NCBI GenBank assembly: GCA_018398805.1
Contig: JAGFBZ010000814.1
Coordinates: forward strand, 682,001-746,000
Direction: 5' to 3'
DNA length: 64,000 nucleotides
Source: Hirundichthys speculiger
Lineage: Eukaryota; Chordata; Actinopteri; Beloniformes; Exocoetidae
The notes under the pieces are model-generated. The model did no database searches, had not been told where the DNA came from, and was given only the letters and a program-made list of their open reading frames with translations. Positions 59,601 through 64,000 of the stretch are shown one piece after another (positions within the stretch are counted from its first letter, which is position 1; each line of letters starts with the position of its first letter). The translations under genes were made by a program, and so were the position numbers.

Positions 59601-62600
59601 TCAGGAGATTTTGGGCCAAATGGAGTCAGATTCCCGCAGATCTCCTGGGATGATGGGAGGGTAAAGCTGGAGTCTAGCAGAGCAAGGAGATCCCACCAGT
59701 CCCCCCAGAATCTAATCCCTGTCATTAACTCTTGTCCGCAGAGAAAACTGGCCTCCTTGCCAACTACTACCCTTTCATCAGTTCTGTCCTTTGTCCCTTT
59801 ATATTTTTCCCACATCCTCTCTTTCATTAGCCTCATCTCCTACTTCTGTACTTCCCCCTGTGTTATTGTTTCCTACATCTTCCCTGAGAATGCAGGTGAC
59901 ACTCAAATCTGTGTAACCTGCAAAATTAATTAAAACGATCATGTGTCCAATAAAGAATTATTGAAGGGATATATAGCAGGGTATGTGTCATCTTATTAGG
60001 AAATCACTTATCTGGCCTGTTTCTATAATTCTAGAGTACAAAAACATCTTTATGTTATTAACTCATTAGCAGGCGGCATCCCACCTGTGGTTTATATGTC
60101 TTGTAAAGGCGTATGAGGTATTTTTGAGGGGGACTGTTAAGGGGTTACATTGTATACCAGTCAACATTCATTTTATCGTTCCATCAAGACCTTACAAAAT
60201 AAATAGTTTACATTCAGCAGCTCTAAAACAAAAGTCTCAGAGAAGCATCCCGGCAGAAGAGACAAACTGTCCTATTATAGCACATCCTGTGGTGCTTGCT
60301 GTTTGTCCACTGACACACACACACACACACACATGGTGTGGTGGATCGGATGGGTGCGAGGGTGGTCTAGGGTCCCATGAAGGAAGAAGGGAAACACCTT
60401 GTGACCCTCTTGTTCCTGGCCAAGCTACTGGAAGTGCAGAGACAACAAGCACAGATGAGCTGAGAGAAACTCTGGGCAGCTGCCTCAGTGTTGGTCAGTC
60501 AAAGATGTTGGCTCCCTTCAAACATCCTGATTACCTACTTCCAGAGGTACGGAGGCCAATTTCTGTGCGTTTGACAACACATGCAGGATTAGCAAGACTC
60601 CCAAGCATCCTATCTTGTTGTGTTGGTTAGTTTAGTACAGTTTCAGGTGAATTTACACACATTTTAAAACTAAGGTTTCAGTTGGACTAATGGAGTTATT
60701 TGTTTTGTTTTTTTCCTAAAGTCATGTTACTGACATCACTCTGGAGGCTGACAGCTACTCAGAATGAGGCTATAGAGGAGCGAATTTTCACTATATAAAA
60801 AAAACTTGTCAATTTCATAGCAATTTGACTCAATGTTGTATTAGATATAGTTACAAATGATCACTTTTGTATCAGGCAGTTCATTACACTGTCAATGCAT
60901 CAACTTTACCCAAACATCCATGCTGAAACTCTGTCTGTAGACTGTGTATCACAGTCTGCATTGCAACACCACGTCACAAGCACCGTCCTTGTAACTGTAC
61001 GATGCTAAAGCGCCACATATAAAACATCTACAATTTTGCACCCACTCAAAAAAACTAAATATCCTTTTACACTGTTGAACTTAGCTCCACTCCTCTTCCC
61101 CTCTCATGCAGATTGTGCCGCTTAAGATTGGTGTTACATCTTGCTGCTACTCTGCTCCAGTTCTGTTCTGAAATGGCTCTGTGATGTCCCAGGACCCTCC
61201 AGATATGAATGGGTCAGTAAAAGGCATATTTTCTTTGGCGGTGCCACGCAAAGTGACGGTGTTGTGTCATGTTGGTACTTTAGAGCTTGTAACCACAAAA
61301 ACAAAAAAATACACTCAAGCACAGATTTTATTTATTCATTTTATATGTTCACTTTAACTGCACATAGTAGCTTGCATGAACTGACAAGTTGTAATAAACA
61401 GTCCCAACAGTGCAAATCACTTTATGTCAGGTTAGGATAAGGTAAGGACTAACAGGGGAGTTCTTAATGATGGAAATCCAGCCATGTGTGTGTGTTTGTG
61501 TTTATATCTTGGCAGAGAAGCAATACGGAAAGTAGATAAGTAGTAAATAAACAGTCAAGATATTGTCTCTTGTGGCAACAATAATAATCAACTTGTAAGC
61601 TTGTGCTGCAGTTCGGCTCTGGTTGCTGTTTGTGTTTTGATATGGATGTCAAAACTTACTATCTCCCAGGCACAGACAGTCTGACTTCTGCTGCAGATAA
61701 ACCTTCTGCTCCATTTGACCCATCCAAGGAAAACTTTGATACACACATTGTGCAGGTTCAGCTCCCTGACACTGCAACAGCAAGTAGGAAATTAGGACTG
61801 ACATTTTTAGAGCATTTAAGTAGCCTACTCATCCAATTCAATGCTGAAATGAACACTTCCAAATACAGGGTAAGCATTATATTTGATGATGCCGGACTGT
61901 TTTTTTTTTATTATTATTATTATATTTTTCTAAATCTGTTTGAAAAATAGATTGTCACTACATTAAAATGAGAAAAGACAGGAAGTGACAACTGTGAAAC
62001 TCCCAAAACCCAATGTGTTTTTTCTAGCACATACACAAAAAATTATCTGCATCTGCTACTTCAGTTTGGTGCAGGAAGTGGAGTGAACCTTTAATAAAAT
62101 GCTCAACAGGTGCATTGCTCATCAGCTGAGAAGTGCTTAGAGCAACAAAATGAAACAATAGAGCAGCCTTATCACGACTAACATCTCTTATAACTGGGCG
62201 GAGGTCTTCATGCAGTTCAGCGTTGGGTCAAGAGTAGGCAGATGTGCGGAAAAGATAGGCCTTTGTGAGGTCCATCACAAAGCTTTAATGAGACATTTAC
62301 ATTGATGTACAGCATAGAGGCCTCTTGAAGTTCTCGGCAGAATTTCATACTGTAAGGGCATTTTATGTGGTCATTTGCCTTCCTGTTGGTTTGCTTTTGT
62401 TTTCACATTTTAATCTCTGCCTTCCTGAAAAAAAAGATTTATGCAGGAAAAAATGACCCCACAGTAACAGTCAGTGATCTTAAGATGACTTGTGATTTTG
62501 CAAGATGCACTCACAAGTAGAAGACTTTAGCAGGACCAGCACACATCACTGGCTCCGTAGCGCAGCAGCGGGACGTCTTCTGACGCTGCAGAGCTGGAGC

Positions 62601-64000
62601 TCAGGGAGCAGAGGTGAAATACTGCAGCTCACTGTTTTTTTTTAAGTTGATTTCATGGACAAGTTATTATAACTTTTAATTGCCTACATACAGAGTGCTC
62701 CCTCAAGAGAGCATGCACTTACATCAATCTTGTTTCTGAAGTGACACTATGCTGTGACCCACGGCCCCCTGCCGCCCTGCATGGGCCCCTGCTCTCCTAG
62801 TGTGATTTGTGGGGCTTGTGTAATTTTTACACTTCAAACAAACCTTAGGTCACGAATTACACCCTCAATTATTTATCTCCTCCAGACTAGACCTGACATG
62901 TGTTCACTGAAAATGTCTCCCGTCTCTGCCTCCAGTCAGCTCTGCAGAGGTATATATCACACTGCTCACTCTCTCCTGTTGCAGCACAACTTATGATCGA
63001 ATTGCTCCATTTTGTCTCTGTGCAAACATAATGAGGGTGAGAGTGACACTGATGCGGTCACATCGCAGCACCGGGGTCATTTCAGCAGCAGATCAAAAGC
63101 AGCCACAGCTGTGGGAAGGGACACATGTGTGGTCCAAGGCCGAAGACAGAAAACTCTGTGACACTTTGCAGTTATGTCTTGAGGGAGGATATATGCATTG
63201 GAAAGAAAGCAAGACACAAATGCATAACTTTTGTTTAGTTCCCATGCATTTAACTTAGAAAGAAATATAGCCTGAGTAAGTCCTCACTCTCAGCTGATAA
63301 ACCTCCTCCCACCTCAGAATCAGCAGCAGGACTTTATCTTGACGCCTCTAAAAGCCGTGATTAACAAGTGAGGAGGTCCTGTGAAGATATCCAAGATGAT
63401 GGTCTAATCTGACCATCTGTTTCTTATCTACTTGCCTTTATTTTTCAAATTTGCAAATTTATTTGTGCAAGGGATACTGGGCCTGCGAGCAGCAGGCGTC
63501 AATCCTCTCCCTGGGGAACAAAGTGGAGGTGGGTCCCATCAGGTGTGCTTTGTTTGAGTGTGGTGTTATATGGTTGAAGATCCGGCAAGATGAATTTTGA
63601 AGGAGGAAACTGCTTATCTTACTGTAAATCTCGTATGTCACATTAACTTGAAATAATAAACCTGCATATTTTGTTATGTGATAAGTAAAAGTTATTATGA
63701 CAAGTCAAGCTCAGCATCTCGGACAGACCAGATGTCCCTCTCAGTGCTGAAAGAAGGATGAAGTGTCTGCGATGTTAGACTTCCATCAGCCTGCTGTGAC
63801 TGTCCAGCACAATCACTGGTCACTCACTGCATGCTGATAACTGTGATCCAGGAAGCCAAGCCTTTCACCAAACACATTTCTCCAAAACAGTGCCTTTACA
63901 CTTGTGAAAAATAATTTTTTTTAAAAAACTGTCTCATTATCACCAGGAGGAGACTTGCTTTGTGCAGTAAATAATGCTCGCCACTGCCCAGGCTTGTTCA
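56621..64000. other. gene-poor sequence to the right edge
   Basis: No exon is recognised with confidence. A CA repeat lies at 60,313-60,332. A homeodomain-core-rich block lies at 57,720-57,840. One exon-like open frame at 61,613-61,869 ends at a good donor but is not homologous to anything I recognise. The region could be intergenic or intronic to a gene further right. Confidence 0.45.
60313..60332 (+). repeat. (AC)10 microsatellite
   Basis: This is a short AC dinucleotide run. Confidence 0.9.

Noticed and set aside
59880..59930. AGDTQICV peptide reminiscent of the LINE YADDTQLY motif
   Set aside because: Only about six residues match and the flanks do not follow reverse-transcriptase order, unlike the 45.2-46.2 kb relic.
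60124..60630. 168-aa plus-strand frame
   Set aside because: It reads through the CA microsatellite, has no recognisable domain and is probably chance.

Overview
The window is teleost (ray-finned fish) nuclear DNA. The genes have short coding exons separated by GT-AG introns, the sequence is AT-rich with long TA and TAGA microsatellites, there are tRNA-derived SINE relics of fish type, and the reading frames spliced by hand match vertebrate proteins along their length. The species cannot be fixed from the sequence. I saw no prokaryotic features (operons, CRISPR, insertion sequences).

The left half (1-32,850) is gene-dense. In order: the last three coding exons of dgcr6 (+); slc7a4 (+, four coding exons, 671 aa); ccdc157 (-, nine coding exons, about 689 aa); sf3a1 (+, fifteen coding exons after a non-coding exon); and tbc1d10a (+, nine coding exons, 509 aa). 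ccdc157 and sf3a1 lie head to head over a promoter of about 330 bp that holds a perfect X-box (RFX) motif and an ETS-type motif. slc7a4 and ccdc157 lie tail to tail. The ccdc157/sf3a1/tbc1d10a order and orientation match human 22q12.2, whereas dgcr6 and slc7a4 have human counterparts at 22q11.2.

The right half (32,850-64,000) has no exon I can recognise. It holds transposon relics: a nested LINE reverse-transcriptase remnant at 45.2-46.2 kb, a 780-bp fold-back element at 55.8-56.6 kb, two fish interspersed-repeat remnants at 41.3-41.8 kb, and a possible Myb/SANT-like remnant at 38.1-38.4 kb. It also has a perfect 21-bp hairpin at 45.1 kb and several low-repeat blocks with homeodomain-type TAAT cores that could be conserved regulatory elements. 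It is either a gene-poor intergenic region or a long intron of a gene beyond the right edge.

The genes are not one pathway: an amino-acid-transporter family member, a U2 snRNP splicing factor, a Rab GTPase-activating protein, a coiled-coil protein and DGCR6. The strongest anomaly is a single missing base in sf3a1 exon 15, which breaks the frame just before the final exon. I found no convincing new molecular system; the most checkable leads are that frameshift, the X-box and the inverted-repeat structures.
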